Below the pieces are notes generated by a model. That model worked only from the letters and a program-made list of their open reading frames with translations, was not told where the DNA came from and ran no database searches. From the NCBI RefSeq assembly GCF_031456835.1, contig NZ_JAVDVK010000001.1, positions 1,054,001 through 1,118,000 of the forward strand: DNA of 64,000 nt, read 5' to 3'. A program made the translations under genes and the position numbers. The stretch comes from Leifsonia shinshuensis (lineage in GTDB: Bacteria > Actinomycetota > Actinomycetes > Actinomycetales > Microbacteriaceae). Positions 30,079-39,877 of this stretch are shown in pieces (position 1 is the first letter of the stretch; each line of letters starts with the position of its first letter).

Positions 30079-30858
30079 GTGGCACCGAAGCAGAACGACC
30101 GCGAAGCGCGACAGGCGCGGGAACGGCTCCGCGCGTACCAGGCGCGCCAGACCGTCCACGAGCACAAGGTCAAGCGCCGCAAGCGTGACAACTGGGTGGC
30201 CGGAATCGCGGCCGTGGTGATCGTGGCCCTCGCGGTCGGCACCCAGCTGCTGTACTTCTCCGCGGGCCCCGGCGCGGCGAAGGCCTCGGCCTCGTCGTCG
30301 GCGTCCCCCTCCGCGTCGGCGTCGGCAGCCGCCGTGCCGCCCAAGACGCTCGCCGAGGACCGCACCTGGACCGGGACGATGACGATCAACGGCATCCCCC
30401 TCGGCGTCTCCCTCGACGGCAAGGCCGCACCGCAGGCCGTGTCGTCGACCGTGTCGCTCGTGCAGAAGAAGTTCTACGACGGCCTGACCTGCCACCGCCT
30501 CACGAACGGCGGCTTCTACGTGCTGCAGTGCGGCGACCCGAAGGGCGACGGCAGCGGCGGCCCCGGGTACTCCTACGGCCCGATCGAGAACGCGCCGTCC
30601 GACAACATCTACAAGGCCGGCACGATCGCCATGGCGCGCCAGAGCAACAACGCATCGAGCCAGGGCAGCCAGTTCTTCATCGTCTACGAGGACACGCCCA
30701 TCCCGGCCGACCAGGCGGGCGGCTACACCGTGATCGGCGAGGTCACCTCGGGGCTCGACCAGCTCAAGACGCAGGTGGCCGACAAGGGCGTGCAGGGCGG
30801 CGGGACCGACGGCAAGCCCGCGGTCGCGACCACCATCGACAGCTTCAGCCTGCAGTGA
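30079..30858 (+). CDS. Membrane-anchored cyclophilin-type peptidyl-prolyl isomerase
   Basis: A 259-residue extracytoplasmic isomerase. Residues 1-38 are basic and charged, 39-62 form a transmembrane helix ([22 protein letters not shown]), 65-90 are Ser/Ala-rich, and about 98-258 are the cyclophilin fold. Cyclophilin motifs are [39 protein letters not shown] and GGYTVIGEV. The active-site Arg and Phe/Gln residues (HRL, QFF) are present. The GTG has GGAGGA six bases before it. M. tuberculosis also has a cyclophilin close to its relA gene. Confidence 0.92.
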   Translation: MAPKQNDREARQARERLRAYQARQTVHEHKVKRRKRDNWVAGIAAVVIVALAVGTQLLYFSAGPGAAKASASSSASPSASASAAAVPPKTLAEDRTWTGTMTINGIPLGVSLDGKAAPQAVSSTVSLVQKKFYDGLTCHRLTNGGFYVLQCGDPKGDGSGGPGYSYGPIENAPSDNIYKAGTIAMARQSNNASSQGSQFFIVYEDTPIPADQAGGYTVIGEVTSGLDQLKTQVADKGVQGGGTDGKPAVATTIDSFSLQ

Positions 30859-30936
30859 TCCCAGCACGTGCAATAGGCTGATTCCCAAACGTGGGGCGGC
30901 ATCCCGCCCGTAACGCGCAGCAGCAAGGTGAGGCTC

Positions 30937-32166
30937 TTGGCTACTTCTGAACAGCACCCCTGGGGACGTGTCGACGAGACCGGCACCGTGTACGTCCGCG
31001 AGGGCGATGGCGAGCGTGTCGTCGGCGAATACCCGGACGGTTCCGCCGAGGAGGCGCTCGCGTACTTCGAGCGCAAGTACAACGATCTCGCCGGCCAGGT
31101 CGGCCTGCTGGAGCAGCGCGCCCGGCGCGGCGCACCGGCCGCCGACGTGGCGAAGTCGGTCGCCAACCTCCGCTCCGCGGTCGAGGGCGCGAACGCGGTG
31201 GGCGACCTCGCGTCGCTGCAGAAGCGCCTGGATGCGCTGGGCGGCACGGTCGAAGAGCTCACCGAGCAGCAGAGCGCCGAGGCGAAGGCCGCCCTCGAGG
31301 GGGCGATCGCCGAGCGCACCGCCATCGTCGAGGAGGCCGAGGCGCTGGCCGCGCAGGATCCGGCCCGGACGCAGTGGAAGTCCACCAGCACGGCGCTCGA
31401 CGCGCTCTTCCAGCGGTGGCAGGCGCACCAGCACGACGGTCCGCGCCTCCCGAAGAACGAGGCGAACGAGCTGTGGAAGCGGTTCCGTGCCGCGCGCTCC
31501 ACCATCGAGCACAACCGCAAGGCGTTCTTCGCCGAGCTCGACACGCAGCACCGCGACGTGCGCAACCGCAAGACCGCCCTGATCGAGCAGGCCGAGAAGC
31601 TCATCCCGCTCGGCGCCGACGGGGTGCCCGAGTACCGCCGCCTCCTCGACCAGTGGAAGGCGGCCGGCCGCGCGGGCAAGAAGAACGACGACGCGCTGTG
31701 GGCCCGCTTCAAGGCGGCCGGCGACGCCATCTACTCCGCCAAGGCCGAGGTGGATGCGCGCGACAGCGAGGAGTACGAGGCCAATCTCCAGGCCAAGCTG
31801 GCCCTCCTCGACGAGGCGGAGCCGCTGCTGAAGGCGACCGACCGCGAGTCGGCGCGTGCGGCGCTGCTCTCGATCCAGGAGCGGTGGGACCAGATCGGCC
31901 GCGTGCCCCGCGAGCAGGTCCGGCCCATCGAGGACCGCCTTCGCCGCGTGGAGGCGGCCGTGCGCCGGCTCGACGAGGAGCACTGGGAGAAGAACAACCC
32001 GGAGAAGAAGGCGCGCTCGGAGGGTCTGGCGAGCCAGCTCAACGCGGCCATCGCCAAGCTGGAGCAGGAGCTCGCGGACGCGCAGGCGTCCGGGGACAGC
32101 GCGAAGGTGAAGGCGGCCCAGGAGGCGCTCGACGCACGCAAGATCTGGCTGGACGCGCTGGGCTGA
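30937..32166 (+). CDS. DUF349 repeat protein
   Basis: A 409-residue, almost wholly helical cytoplasmic protein. After a 40-residue head (HPWGRVDETGTVYVREGDGERVVGEYPD) come about four DUF349 repeats, each with a W-x8-10-LW-x-R-F pattern: QWKSTSTALDALFQRWQ, LWKRFRAARSTIEHNRKAFF, QWKAAGRAGKKNDDALWARF and ERWDQIGRVPRE. Function is unknown. The TTG at 30937 is chosen because AAGGTGAGG is just upstream; a GTG at 30928 in the same frame is possible. A TAGGCT -10-like box lies at 30874-30879. Confidence 0.85.
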   Translation: MATSEQHPWGRVDETGTVYVREGDGERVVGEYPDGSAEEALAYFERKYNDLAGQVGLLEQRARRGAPAADVAKSVANLRSAVEGANAVGDLASLQKRLDALGGTVEELTEQQSAEAKAALEGAIAERTAIVEEAEALAAQDPARTQWKSTSTALDALFQRWQAHQHDGPRLPKNEANELWKRFRAARSTIEHNRKAFFAELDTQHRDVRNRKTALIEQAEKLIPLGADGVPEYRRLLDQWKAAGRAGKKNDDALWARFKAAGDAIYSAKAEVDARDSEEYEANLQAKLALLDEAEPLLKATDRESARAALLSIQERWDQIGRVPREQVRPIEDRLRRVEAAVRRLDEEHWEKNNPEKKARSEGLASQLNAAIAKLEQELADAQASGDSAKVKAAQEALDARKIWLDALG

Positions 32167-32264
32167 TCCGCCTGGTAATCGTCCACAACGCCAGACTCTG
32201 ACGACTTCTCCCCCGATCCCGGGGAGGAGCCCGGCCGCGCCCACGCCTCGGCGAGGCTGGAGGC

Positions 32265-32843
32265 ATGACCACGATCACGCCGCCCCTGCTCGATTCGAGC
32301 GTCCTTCCTCTGCCCGAACTCCTCTCCCTGTGCCTGGACGGCCAGCTCTACCGGGTGGGCGACGCGTTCGCGCCTTCTGGTGAACCCGATGTGCCGGAGC
32401 TGCGCGCGCACGCCCTGAGCCCGACACTGCCCGGATGGGCGATCGCCGACCGTGGGTCCGCCGCCTGGGTGCACGGCACCCGGGCGATGATGCCGCCGCT
32501 CCCGCAGGTCTGCATCCCGCCCCACCATCGCGGCGGGCTCGGCGCGGCCGGCTTCGACGCCTGGCACCGCTCGCTGCAGCCGGACGAGGTCATGACGGTC
32601 GGGCCGATCAGCGTCACCACGCCGCTCCGCACCGCGATCGATCTGCTGAGCGATCCCAGCGGGTTCGGTGACGCCGCCGCGCTGGAGATCCGTCACCTGC
32701 TGGCGCTGGCCGAGCTGACACCGGCGCAGCTCGATGCGGCCCTGCGGTCCCGACGGCGCAAGGGATGCGCACTGGCGCGCAGCCGCCTGCCCGCGGTGGC
32801 GCGTACGCGGCTGCCGGCACCCGATGCCGTCCGGGCGGCCTGA
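32265..32843 (+). CDS. Orphan AbiEi-like antitoxin-family protein
   Basis: A 192-residue protein with the layout of actinobacterial proteins related to the AbiEi antitoxin. A first part has LLSLCLDGQLYRVGDAFAP. The middle has GWAIADRGSAAWVHG followed by a beta-rich region ending ISVTTPLRTAIDLL. A helical C-terminus ends in a basic run (RSRRRKG...RSRL). The usual nucleotidyltransferase toxin partner (AbiEii) is not present; the neighbours are DUF349 and rel. Such orphans are common in Microbacteriaceae, and their function is not established. Family assignment is from pattern resemblance only. Confidence 0.6.
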   Translation: MTTITPPLLDSSVLPLPELLSLCLDGQLYRVGDAFAPSGEPDVPELRAHALSPTLPGWAIADRGSAAWVHGTRAMMPPLPQVCIPPHHRGGLGAAGFDAWHRSLQPDEVMTVGPISVTTPLRTAIDLLSDPSGFGDAAALEIRHLLALAELTPAQLDAALRSRRRKGCALARSRLPAVARTRLPAPDAVRAA

Positions 32844-32852
32844 ATGCGTCGG

Positions 32853-35099
32853 TCAGCCGCCGGTGACGCGGTACACGTCGTAGACGCCGTCGATGCGGCG
32901 CACGGCGTTCAGCACACGGTCGAGGTGCGTCGTGTCGCCCATCTCGAAGACGAACCGGCTCAACGCCAGGCGGTCGCTCGACGTGGTGACCGTCGCGGAG
33001 AGGATGTTCACATGGTGCTCGGAGAGCACACGCGTCACGTCGCTGAGGAGCCCCGAGCGGTCGAGCGCCTCGACCTGGATCTGCACCAGGAAGACGCTCT
33101 TCGAGCTGGGCGCCCACTCGACCTCGATCATGCGATCCGGCTCCTGCAGCAGCGACTGCACGTTGTGGCAGCTGGCCTGGTGCACGGAGACGCCCTGGCC
33201 GCGCGTGATGAAGCCGACGATCGGGTCACCGGGCACGGGCGTGCAGCACTTGGCCAGCTTGACCAGGATGTCCGGCGCACCCCGCACGAGCACGCCCGAG
33301 TCGCTGTTGCGCAGCTGCCGGCGGCCCTTGACCGGGATCTCGAGCTCTCCGTCCGACTCCGCCTCGGTCTGCAACGACGCCACGATCTTCTCGATCACGG
33401 ACTGGGTCGAGATGTGGCCCTCGCCGACGGCCGCGTAGAGCGCGGAGACGTCCGGGTGCTTGAGCGACGAGGCCACCTCGACCAGCGCATCCTGCGTCAT
33501 CAGCTTCTGCAGCGGCAGGTTCTGCTTGCGCATCGCGCGGGCGATCGCATCCTTGCCCTGCTCGATCGCCTCGTCGCGGCGCTCCTTGGTGAACCACTGG
33601 CGGATCTTGTTGCGCGCACGCGGGCTCTTGACGAAGTTCAGCCAGTCCTGGCTGGGGCCGGAGTCCGGGTTCTTCGACGTGAAGATCTCGACGACGTCGC
33701 CGGTGTTCAGCGTGCTCTCCAGCGGCACGAGCCGACCGTTGACCTTGGCGCCCATGGTGCGGTGGCCGACCTCGGTGTGCACCGCATACGCGAAGTCGAC
33801 CGGGGTGGCGCCGGCGGGCAGTCCGATCACGCGGCCCTTCGGCGTGAAGACGTAGACCTCTTTGGCGCCGATCTCGAAGCGGAGCGAGTCGAGGAACTCG
33901 CTCGGGTCGGCCGTCTCGGCCTGCCAGTCCGAGATGTGGGCGAGCCAGGCCAGGTCCGTGTCGACCTTGGCCGGACCGCCGGAGCTCTTGCCGGTCGTCT
34001 GCTCCTTGTACTTCCAGTGCGCCGCGACACCGAACTCCGCCCGCTGGTGCATCTCCTCGGTGCGGATCTGGATCTCCACCGGACGGCCCTGCGGGCCGAT
34101 GACGGTGGTGTGCAGCGACTGGTACAGGTTGAACTTCGGGGTGGCGATGTAGTCCTTGAACCGGCCGGGCATCGGCGTCCATCGCGCGTGGATCTGGCCG
34201 AGCACGGCGTAGCAGTCGCGCACGGTGTTCACCAGCACGCGGATGCCCACCAGGTCGTAGATGTCGTCGAACTCGCGCCCGCGCACCACCATCTTCTGGT
34301 AGATCGAGTAGTACTGCTTCGGGCGGCCGACGACCTTGCCGCGGATCTTCGCCGACTTGAGGTCGTCGTTGATGGTGTCGATGACCTGCTGCACCAGGCG
34401 CTCGCGCTCCGGCGTGCGCTGCTTCACGAGGCTCTCGATCTCGGCGTACAGCTTCGGGTACAGCACCGCGAACGAGAGGTCTTCCAGCTCCCACTTGATC
34501 GCCTGGATTCCGAGGCGGTGGGCGAGCGGCGCGTAGATCTCGAGGGTCTCGGTGGCCTTCCGGGTCGCGGACGCGGCCGGGACGAAGCCCCACGTGCGCG
34601 CGTTGTGCAGCCGGTCGGCGAGCTTGATGATCAGCACACGGATGTCTTTTGACATCGCGACGATCATCTTGCGGACGGTCTCCGCCTGGGCGCTGTCGCC
34701 GTACTTGACCTTGTCGAGCTTGGTGACGCCGTCGACGAGCATGGCGATCTCGTCGCCGAACTGGTCGCGCAGCTCGTCGAGCGTGTACTCGGTGTCCTCG
34801 ACGGTGTCGTGCAGCAGGGCAGCGGCGATGGTCTTCGCGCCGATGCCGAGGTCCGCGATGATCTGCGCCACGGCCACGGGATGCGTGATGTACGGCTCCC
34901 CCGAGCGTCGCTTCTGACCCCGGTGCGCCCGCTCGGCGACGGCGTACGCGCGCTCGATGAGCGAGAGGTCGGCCTTGGGGTGGTGCATGCGCACCGTGCG
35001 GATGAGGGTCTCCATGGCGCCGGTCGGCTGAGCGCGCGAGAAGATGCGCGGCACCAGACGGCGCAGAGAGGCGCTCTGCGATGTCGTCGTATCAACCAT
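32853..35099 (-). CDS. rel: Bifunctional (p)ppGpp synthetase/hydrolase Rel
   Basis: Makes and breaks the stringent-response alarmone. The 748 residues carry all expected domains: HD hydrolase at about 55-200 with the catalytic HD pair His97-Asp98 in ALLHDTVEDTEYT, the synthetase at about 250-370 with DDIYDLVGIRVLV and RWTPMPGRFKDYIATPK, a TGS domain near 410-470 with VYVFTPKGRVIGLPAGATPVDFAY, a zinc-finger-like region with CCTPVPGD, and a C-terminal ACT domain. Both enzyme sites look intact. The ATG has GGAAGGAGG upstream. It is just downstream of rhodanese and secF. Confidence 0.97.
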   Translation of the reverse strand: MVDTTTSQSASLRRLVPRIFSRAQPTGAMETLIRTVRMHHPKADLSLIERAYAVAERAHRGQKRRSGEPYITHPVAVAQIIADLGIGAKTIAAALLHDTVEDTEYTLDELRDQFGDEIAMLVDGVTKLDKVKYGDSAQAETVRKMIVAMSKDIRVLIIKLADRLHNARTWGFVPAASATRKATETLEIYAPLAHRLGIQAIKWELEDLSFAVLYPKLYAEIESLVKQRTPERERLVQQVIDTINDDLKSAKIRGKVVGRPKQYYSIYQKMVVRGREFDDIYDLVGIRVLVNTVRDCYAVLGQIHARWTPMPGRFKDYIATPKFNLYQSLHTTVIGPQGRPVEIQIRTEEMHQRAEFGVAAHWKYKEQTTGKSSGGPAKVDTDLAWLAHISDWQAETADPSEFLDSLRFEIGAKEVYVFTPKGRVIGLPAGATPVDFAYAVHTEVGHRTMGAKVNGRLVPLESTLNTGDVVEIFTSKNPDSGPSQDWLNFVKSPRARNKIRQWFTKERRDEAIEQGKDAIARAMRKQNLPLQKLMTQDALVEVASSLKHPDVSALYAAVGEGHISTQSVIEKIVASLQTEAESDGELEIPVKGRRQLRNSDSGVLVRGAPDILVKLAKCCTPVPGDPIVGFITRGQGVSVHQASCHNVQSLLQEPDRMIEVEWAPSSKSVFLVQIQVEALDRSGLLSDVTRVLSEHHVNILSATVTTSSDRLALSRFVFEMGDTTHLDRVLNAVRRIDGVYDVYRVTGG

Positions 35100-35168
35100 T
35101 CGCGCGCCTCCTTCCGTCCATTATGACGGTTCCGGAACACCGTTCTGTCACGGTCAACGTCGCCGGGA

Positions 35169-35537
35169 CTAGACGATCGCTCCTGGCGTACCGTCGTCGC
35201 GCTGAACCGGACCGCCGCCGGCCTGCCAGGCTCCCATGCCGCCGTCGACGTTGGCCGCCGGATAGTTCGCCTCGTTCAGGGCGTCGGTCACCATCCGCGA
35301 CCGGGCGCCGCTGCGGCAGATCACCAGGATCTGCCGGTCCTCCGGCAGCTCGTGCTGGCGCTCGCTCAGCTCACCGAGAGGGATGTGGTGCGCGCCGGGC
35401 GCGTGCCCGGCCTCCCACTCGTAGCCCTCGCGCACGTCGAGCAGCCAGGCCGCGTCCTGATCGGTCAGCTCGCGAGCGCGCGCAGCGGAGACCACGTCCT
35501 CGGCCAGGAAGCCGGAAGGTGCGGAGGCGTCGGACAT
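35169..35537 (-). CDS. Single-domain rhodanese-like sulfurtransferase
   Basis: A 122-residue protein that should carry sulfur as a cysteine persulfide, although its acceptor is unknown. The catalytic Cys74 sits in the loop ICRSGARS, and WLLDVREGYEWEAGHAPGAHHIPLGEL is the matching N-terminal signature. It has no signal peptide. It lies 9 bp after secF and 69 bp before rel on the same strand, so it may be transcribed with secDF. Confidence 0.9.
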   Translation of the reverse strand: MSDASAPSGFLAEDVVSAARARELTDQDAAWLLDVREGYEWEAGHAPGAHHIPLGELSERQHELPEDRQILVICRSGARSRMVTDALNEANYPAANVDGGMGAWQAGGGPVQRDDGTPGAIV

Positions 35538-35546
35538 ACGTCGGGG

Positions 35547-36566
35547 TTACTCCGCAGCGGTCGCGACGACGTCGGCCTTGACCGCGGCCTTCGGCCGGAT
35601 CGAGCGCACCTTCTGGTCGTGCTTCTTGATCGCGGCCTCGCCCTCACGGAACTGCGAGTACATCGGCGCGGCCAGGAAGATCGTCGAGTACGTGCCGACG
35701 ATGATGCCGATCAGCAGCGCGAGCGAGATGTCGCGCAGGGTCGCCGCACCGAACGCGTAGGCGCCGATGAAGAGGATGGACGCGACCGGCAGCACGGCGA
35801 CGACGGCGGTGTTGATCGACCGGACGAGCGTCTGGTTGACGGCGAGGTTGACCGCCTCCGGGAACGTCCGCCGGGTGAGCTCCAGCTCCTCCTTGGTGTT
35901 CTCGCGGATCTTGTCGAAAACCACGACGGTGTCGTAGAGCGAGTAGCCGAGGATGGTCAGGAAGCCGATCATCGTCGCAGGCGAGACCTCGAACCCGACC
36001 AGCGCGTAGACGCCGGCCGTGATGATGAGGTCGTGGAACAGCGAGATGATCGCGGCCGCCGACATCTTCCAGGTGCGGAAGTACAGCGCCATCGCGATGA
36101 ACGCGAGCAGCAGGAACACGACGAGACCCTGGATGGACTGCTGCGTCACGTCCGCACCCCACGAGGGGCCGATGAACGTCGCGGACACCTCCGACGCGTC
36201 GACGTCGTAGGCCTTCGCCAGCGCCTCCGACACGTCGCGCGTCTGCGTCTCGGACAGCTGGTCCGTCTGCACCCGGACGGCGTTGTCGCCGACCACGCTG
36301 ACGTGCGAGACCGCATCCGGCACAACGCTCGTGACGGCGCTCTGCGCCTTCGACGTGTCGGTGCTCGACACATCGCTGATCTGGAACTGCGATCCACCGC
36401 GGAACTCGATCGAGAAGTTGAACCCGCCCTTGACGATGGGGACGAGGATCGACAGCACGACCATGACGGCCGCGATGGAGTACCAGATCTTGCGGCGGCC
36501 GACGAAGTCGACCGACCGCGCCCCGGTGTAGAGGTCGTTGCCGAATTTCACCAGACGACTGGCCAT
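35547..36566 (-). CDS. secF: Protein translocase subunit SecF
   Basis: Membrane partner of SecD that uses the proton gradient to complete protein export. It has 339 residues with six predicted helices: one at about 28-46, then five clustered from about 140 to 300. The large extracytoplasmic domain starts NFSIEFRGGSQFQI. The motif TILGYSLYDTVVVFDKIREN near 206-226 is diagnostic. The start ATG overlaps the secD stop as TGATG. Longer open frames upstream are secD read in a shifted frame. Confidence 0.97.
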   Translation of the reverse strand: MASRLVKFGNDLYTGARSVDFVGRRKIWYSIAAVMVVLSILVPIVKGGFNFSIEFRGGSQFQISDVSSTDTSKAQSAVTSVVPDAVSHVSVVGDNAVRVQTDQLSETQTRDVSEALAKAYDVDASEVSATFIGPSWGADVTQQSIQGLVVFLLLAFIAMALYFRTWKMSAAAIISLFHDLIITAGVYALVGFEVSPATMIGFLTILGYSLYDTVVVFDKIRENTKEELELTRRTFPEAVNLAVNQTLVRSINTAVVAVLPVASILFIGAYAFGAATLRDISLALLIGIIVGTYSTIFLAAPMYSQFREGEAAIKKHDQKVRSIRPKAAVKADVVATAAE

Positions 36567-38296
36567 CAGGAGTCCTTCCCCTCGGTCGAGCGATCCGAGG
36601 ACGTCGTCGCGCCGGCGAGCTCCGCCGCCTTGCGCTCGGCGATGGTCTGGCGGCGCGCCGCCTCCTTGCTGCTGCGGACGGCGGTGCCGACCGGGACCGG
36701 GACCGTCGGCGCGCGGAACTTCGCGGCGCCGCGGTAGACGGCTCCCAGCGCCTCCGGGTCGAGACCCGACATCGGGTGACCGGAGCTGAAGAACCGCGTG
36801 CGGGCGAGCAGCTGCAGGGTCGGGTGGGTGAACAGGAGCACGACGATGACGTCGATGATCGTCGTCAGGCCGAGGGTGAAGGCGAACCCGCGCACGTTCG
36901 CCGCGGCGAGCACGTAGAGCACCACGGCCGCGAGCAGGTTGGTGGCCTTCGACGCGTAGATCGTGCGCCGCGCACGTCCCCAACCCGCTTCGACCGCGGA
37001 CTCGAGTCCGCGCCCGTCGCGCAACTCGTCTCGGATGCGTTCGAAGTAGACGATGAACGAGTCGGCCGTGAATCCGATCGCGACGATCAGACCCGCCACA
37101 CCCGCCAGGGACAGCCGGTAGTCGTAGTGCCACGACAGCAGCGAGATCGTCAGCCAGGTGAGCACGCCGGCGACCACGAGCGAGAAGATCGTCACGAAGC
37201 CGAGCAGGCGGTACTGGAAGAAGGTGTAGATGCCGACCAGGATCAGACCGATGAGGCCCGCGATCAGGCCGCTCAGCAGCTGCGAGGTTCCCAGCGTCGC
37301 CGAGATCGTGTCCTGGCTCTGCACCTTGAAGCTGAACGGCAGCGCGCCGAACTTCAGCTGGTCGGCGAGTGCCTTCGACGTGGTCTCGGTGAAGTTGCCG
37401 GTGATCTGCGGCTTGCCGTCGGTGATCGCCGCCTGGGTGGTCGGAGCGGAGATGACCTTGCCGTCGAGGACGATGGCGAACTGGTTCTGCGCGCCCTGCA
37501 GCGCCACGAGACGGGTCGTCACGTCGGAGAACGCCTTGGTGCCGGCGTCGTTGAAGACGATGTTGACCGCCCACTGACCCGTGGTCACGCCCTGCGAGCT
37601 CTGCACGAGCCCGGCGCTGGCGTCCTTGATGTCCTGGCCCTTCACCTCGACCGGACCGAGCAGGTACTTGACCTGGTTCTGGTCGTCGCAGGTGATCAGC
37701 GGCTCATCGGTCGGCGCGGAGCTCGACGTCTTGCTCGCGTTGGCCTTGCAGTCGTACGCGTCGAACTCCGCCTGGAGCTTCGGCGTCACCCACGCGAGGT
37801 CGCTGCCGTTGGTCGGCTTGGTGGACGGCGTGGACTGCAGCCCCGGAGCCGGCGACGGCGCCGGGGTCGACTTGCCGTCGGCTCCGACGACCTCGTTGGT
37901 CGGGCCGCCGGCGACGAGCACCGGGCGGAAGTCGAGGCGGGCGCTGGACTTCACGCGGTCGAGCGTCGCCTGGTCCGGCTTGCCGGGCAGCGACACCACG
38001 ATGTTGCGCGAGCCCTCGGTGGAGATCTGCGCCTCGGACACGCCGGACGCGTCGATGCGCTGGCGGATGATCGAGACCGCCTGGTCGAGCTGCTCCTGCT
38101 GCACGGACTGACCGTTCTCGACCTGCGGCGCGAGGATGATCTGTGTGCCGCCCTCGAGGTCGAGCGCGAGCTTGGGCAGCCAGGTCGCGTTGCTGAACAG
38201 GACGCCGGCCGTGAGGGTGCCCAGGAGCACCACCACGATGACGCCGAGCCATGTCAGCGAACGCCAGGCTTTCTTGACCGGGGTCGACTTTGCCAC
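36566..38296 (-). CDS. secD: Protein translocase subunit SecD
   Basis: Larger partner of SecF. It has 576 residues with an N-terminal helix (about 12-34), the periplasmic first domain with LDLEGGTQIILAPQ, a Pro/Ser/Thr-rich insertion around 140-165, and five helices in the C-terminal half, with the conserved GFTADSFIVYFERIRDELRDGR and the D4-motif-like GLIVAIGF. It starts at GTG 38296 without a strong Shine-Dalgarno and is 62 bp after yajC. A Ser/Lys tail follows the last helix. Confidence 0.97.
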   Translation of the reverse strand: MAKSTPVKKAWRSLTWLGVIVVVLLGTLTAGVLFSNATWLPKLALDLEGGTQIILAPQVENGQSVQQEQLDQAVSIIRQRIDASGVSEAQISTEGSRNIVVSLPGKPDQATLDRVKSSARLDFRPVLVAGGPTNEVVGADGKSTPAPSPAPGLQSTPSTKPTNGSDLAWVTPKLQAEFDAYDCKANASKTSSSAPTDEPLITCDDQNQVKYLLGPVEVKGQDIKDASAGLVQSSQGVTTGQWAVNIVFNDAGTKAFSDVTTRLVALQGAQNQFAIVLDGKVISAPTTQAAITDGKPQITGNFTETTSKALADQLKFGALPFSFKVQSQDTISATLGTSQLLSGLIAGLIGLILVGIYTFFQYRLLGFVTIFSLVVAGVLTWLTISLLSWHYDYRLSLAGVAGLIVAIGFTADSFIVYFERIRDELRDGRGLESAVEAGWGRARRTIYASKATNLLAAVVLYVLAAANVRGFAFTLGLTTIIDVIVVLLFTHPTLQLLARTRFFSSGHPMSGLDPEALGAVYRGAAKFRAPTVPVPVGTAVRSSKEAARRQTIAERKAAELAGATTSSDRSTEGKDS

Positions 38297-38358
38297 CTAG
38301 GTACTCAGCTTTCTACGAGTGACCGGCTCAGCGAGAGCGCCGGGTCACAGGGAATGTG

Positions 38359-38781
38359 TCAGTCGTCGCTCTTGCGCTTCTTGGCCTCGTCGACCCGCTC
38401 GCCGTACTCCGGCGTGGTGGCGTCGGCGTCGGCGGCGATCGCGTGGTCCTCGTTGAGCTCGACACCCGGGGCGGCGGCGACGTCGCCCTCGGTCGCGGCG
38501 GCCGGCTCGGCCACCTTCGGCTCGACCACGCGGGCGAGGACCTGGCGGTGCACCTTCACGACGTGGCCGGGGCTGGTCTCGATGAGCGCGGTGTTGTCGT
38601 CCTCGTCGACGGACAGGAGCGTGCCGTAGAGGCCGAAGTTGGTCATGACCTCGGCGCCGGGCACCATCTTCGAGCGGGTCTCGTCCTGCTCGCGGCGCCG
38701 CTTGCGGCTGTTGCGGAACATGAAGAAGACGAGTGCCGCCAGGATGACGATCATCACGATGGTCAACGGGTCAAAGACCAT
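38359..38781 (-). CDS. yajC: Preprotein translocase accessory subunit YajC
   Basis: Small inner-membrane protein associated with SecDF. The 140 residues have one helix at about 6-24 followed by FRNSRKRRREQDETRSKMVPGAEVMTNFGLYGTLLSVDEDDNTALIE, a good match to YajC. The C-terminal 50 residues are Ala- and acid-rich and variable. It opens the yajC-secD-secF-rhodanese group. Confidence 0.93.
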   Translation of the reverse strand: MVFDPLTIVMIVILAALVFFMFRNSRKRRREQDETRSKMVPGAEVMTNFGLYGTLLSVDEDDNTALIETSPGHVVKVHRQVLARVVEPKVAEPAAATEGDVAAAPGVELNEDHAIAADADATTPEYGERVDEAKKRKSDD

Positions 38782-38838
38782 GGGGAGTTGCCGAACCTTT
38801 CATCGGGGGCAAGGGGGTTGGCCGAACGGCCAGCTTGG

Positions 38839-38844
38839 ATTATA
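38839..38844 (-). promoter_or_regulatory. -10 box TATAAT for yajC-secDF
   Basis: A perfect TATAAT on the minus strand overlaps the TAA stop of ruvB and lies 57 bp before the yajC ATG. Such AT-rich hexamers are rare here, so a promoter is likely. A good -35 is not seen. Confidence 0.5.
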
Positions 38845-39877
38845 TGTCATCGATCAGCGACGGAGGCTGGGAGGAATCCCTCGCCGGGCTGGGGATGCCC
38901 AGGTGCCTCCACGCCGCGGCGGTCGCCATCCGCCCCCGGGGCGTCCGCGAGAGCAGTCCGATCCGCACCAGGAAGGGCTCGACGACGGACTCGATGGTCT
39001 CCGCCTCCTCGCCGACCGAGACCGCCAGGGTGTTCAGACCCACCGGTCCCCCGTCGAAGCGCTCCAGGAGGACATGGAGCACGGCGCGATCGAGCCGGTC
39101 GAGTCCGAGCGGGTCGACGTCGTAGAGCTCGAGGGCGGCACGCACCGCATCCACATCGCCGCGGCCGCCGTGCACGAGTGCGTAGTCGCGCACGCGGCGC
39201 AGCAGGCGGTTGGCGATGCGCGGGGTGCCGCGGCAGCGGCCCGCGATCTCGGCCAGCGCCTCCCGGTCGATGTCGAATTCGAGCATCGAGGCGGCGCGGC
39301 TGAGCACCTGGGTCAGCTCCGCGTCGTCGTAGAACTCGAGGTGCGCAGTGAAGCCGAAGCGGTCGCGCAGCGGGTTCGGTAGCAGGCCGGACCGCGTGGT
39401 CGCGCCGACCAGCGTGAAGGGCGCGAGGTCGAGCGGGATGGACGTGGCGCCCGCCCCCTTGCCGACCATGATGTCGATGCGGAAGTCCTCCATGGCGAGG
39501 TAGAGCATCTCCTCCGCCGAGCGCGCCATACGGTGGATCTCGTCGATGAACAGCACTTCTCCCGGCGTGAGCGAGGACAGCAGGGCTGCCAGGTCGCCCG
39601 CGTGCTGGATCGCCGGACCGCTGGACAGCCGCAACGGGCGCTCGCTCTCGTGCGCGACGATCATCGCCAGGGTGGTCTTGCCGAGCCCGGGCGGCCCGGC
39701 CAGCAGGATGTGGTCGGCGGTCCGCTCCTGCATGCGTGCAGCGGTGAGCAGCAGCTGCAGCTGGCCGCGCACCTTCGCCTGCCCGACGAACTCCGCGAGC
39801 GAGCGGGGGCGCAGCGCGCCCTCGAACGCGAGCTCCGACTCCGACTCGAGTTCGGGCGCGGTCAAGTCGTCGCTCAT
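38840..39877 (-). CDS. ruvB: Holliday junction branch-migration helicase RuvB
   Basis: AAA+ motor of the RuvAB complex; 345 residues. It has [15 protein letters not shown] at the start, Walker A GPPGLGKT at 61-68, Walker B FIDEIHRM, sensor [19 protein letters not shown], and the C-terminal winged helix with [13 protein letters not shown]. The start forms an ATGA overlap with ruvA. Intact, with the usual length. Confidence 0.98.
   Translation of the reverse strand: MSDDLTAPELESESELAFEGALRPRSLAEFVGQAKVRGQLQLLLTAARMQERTADHILLAGPPGLGKTTLAMIVAHESERPLRLSSGPAIQHAGDLAALLSSLTPGEVLFIDEIHRMARSAEEMLYLAMEDFRIDIMVGKGAGATSIPLDLAPFTLVGATTRSGLLPNPLRDRFGFTAHLEFYDDAELTQVLSRAASMLEFDIDREALAEIAGRCRGTPRIANRLLRRVRDYALVHGGRGDVDAVRAALELYDVDPLGLDRLDRAVLHVLLERFDGGPVGLNTLAVSVGEEAETIESVVEPFLVRIGLLSRTPRGRMATAAAWRHLGIPSPARDSSQPPSLIDDI

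Noticed and set aside
32167..32264. CTCCCC/GGGGAG inverted repeat as a terminator after the DUF349 gene
   Set aside because: Only six pairs and no T-run; too weak in such GC-rich DNA.
35547..37574. 675-codon minus-strand frame covering secF and half of secD
   Set aside because: Only the last 339 codons read as SecF; the upstream part is secD in a shifted frame. The start at 36566 is used instead.
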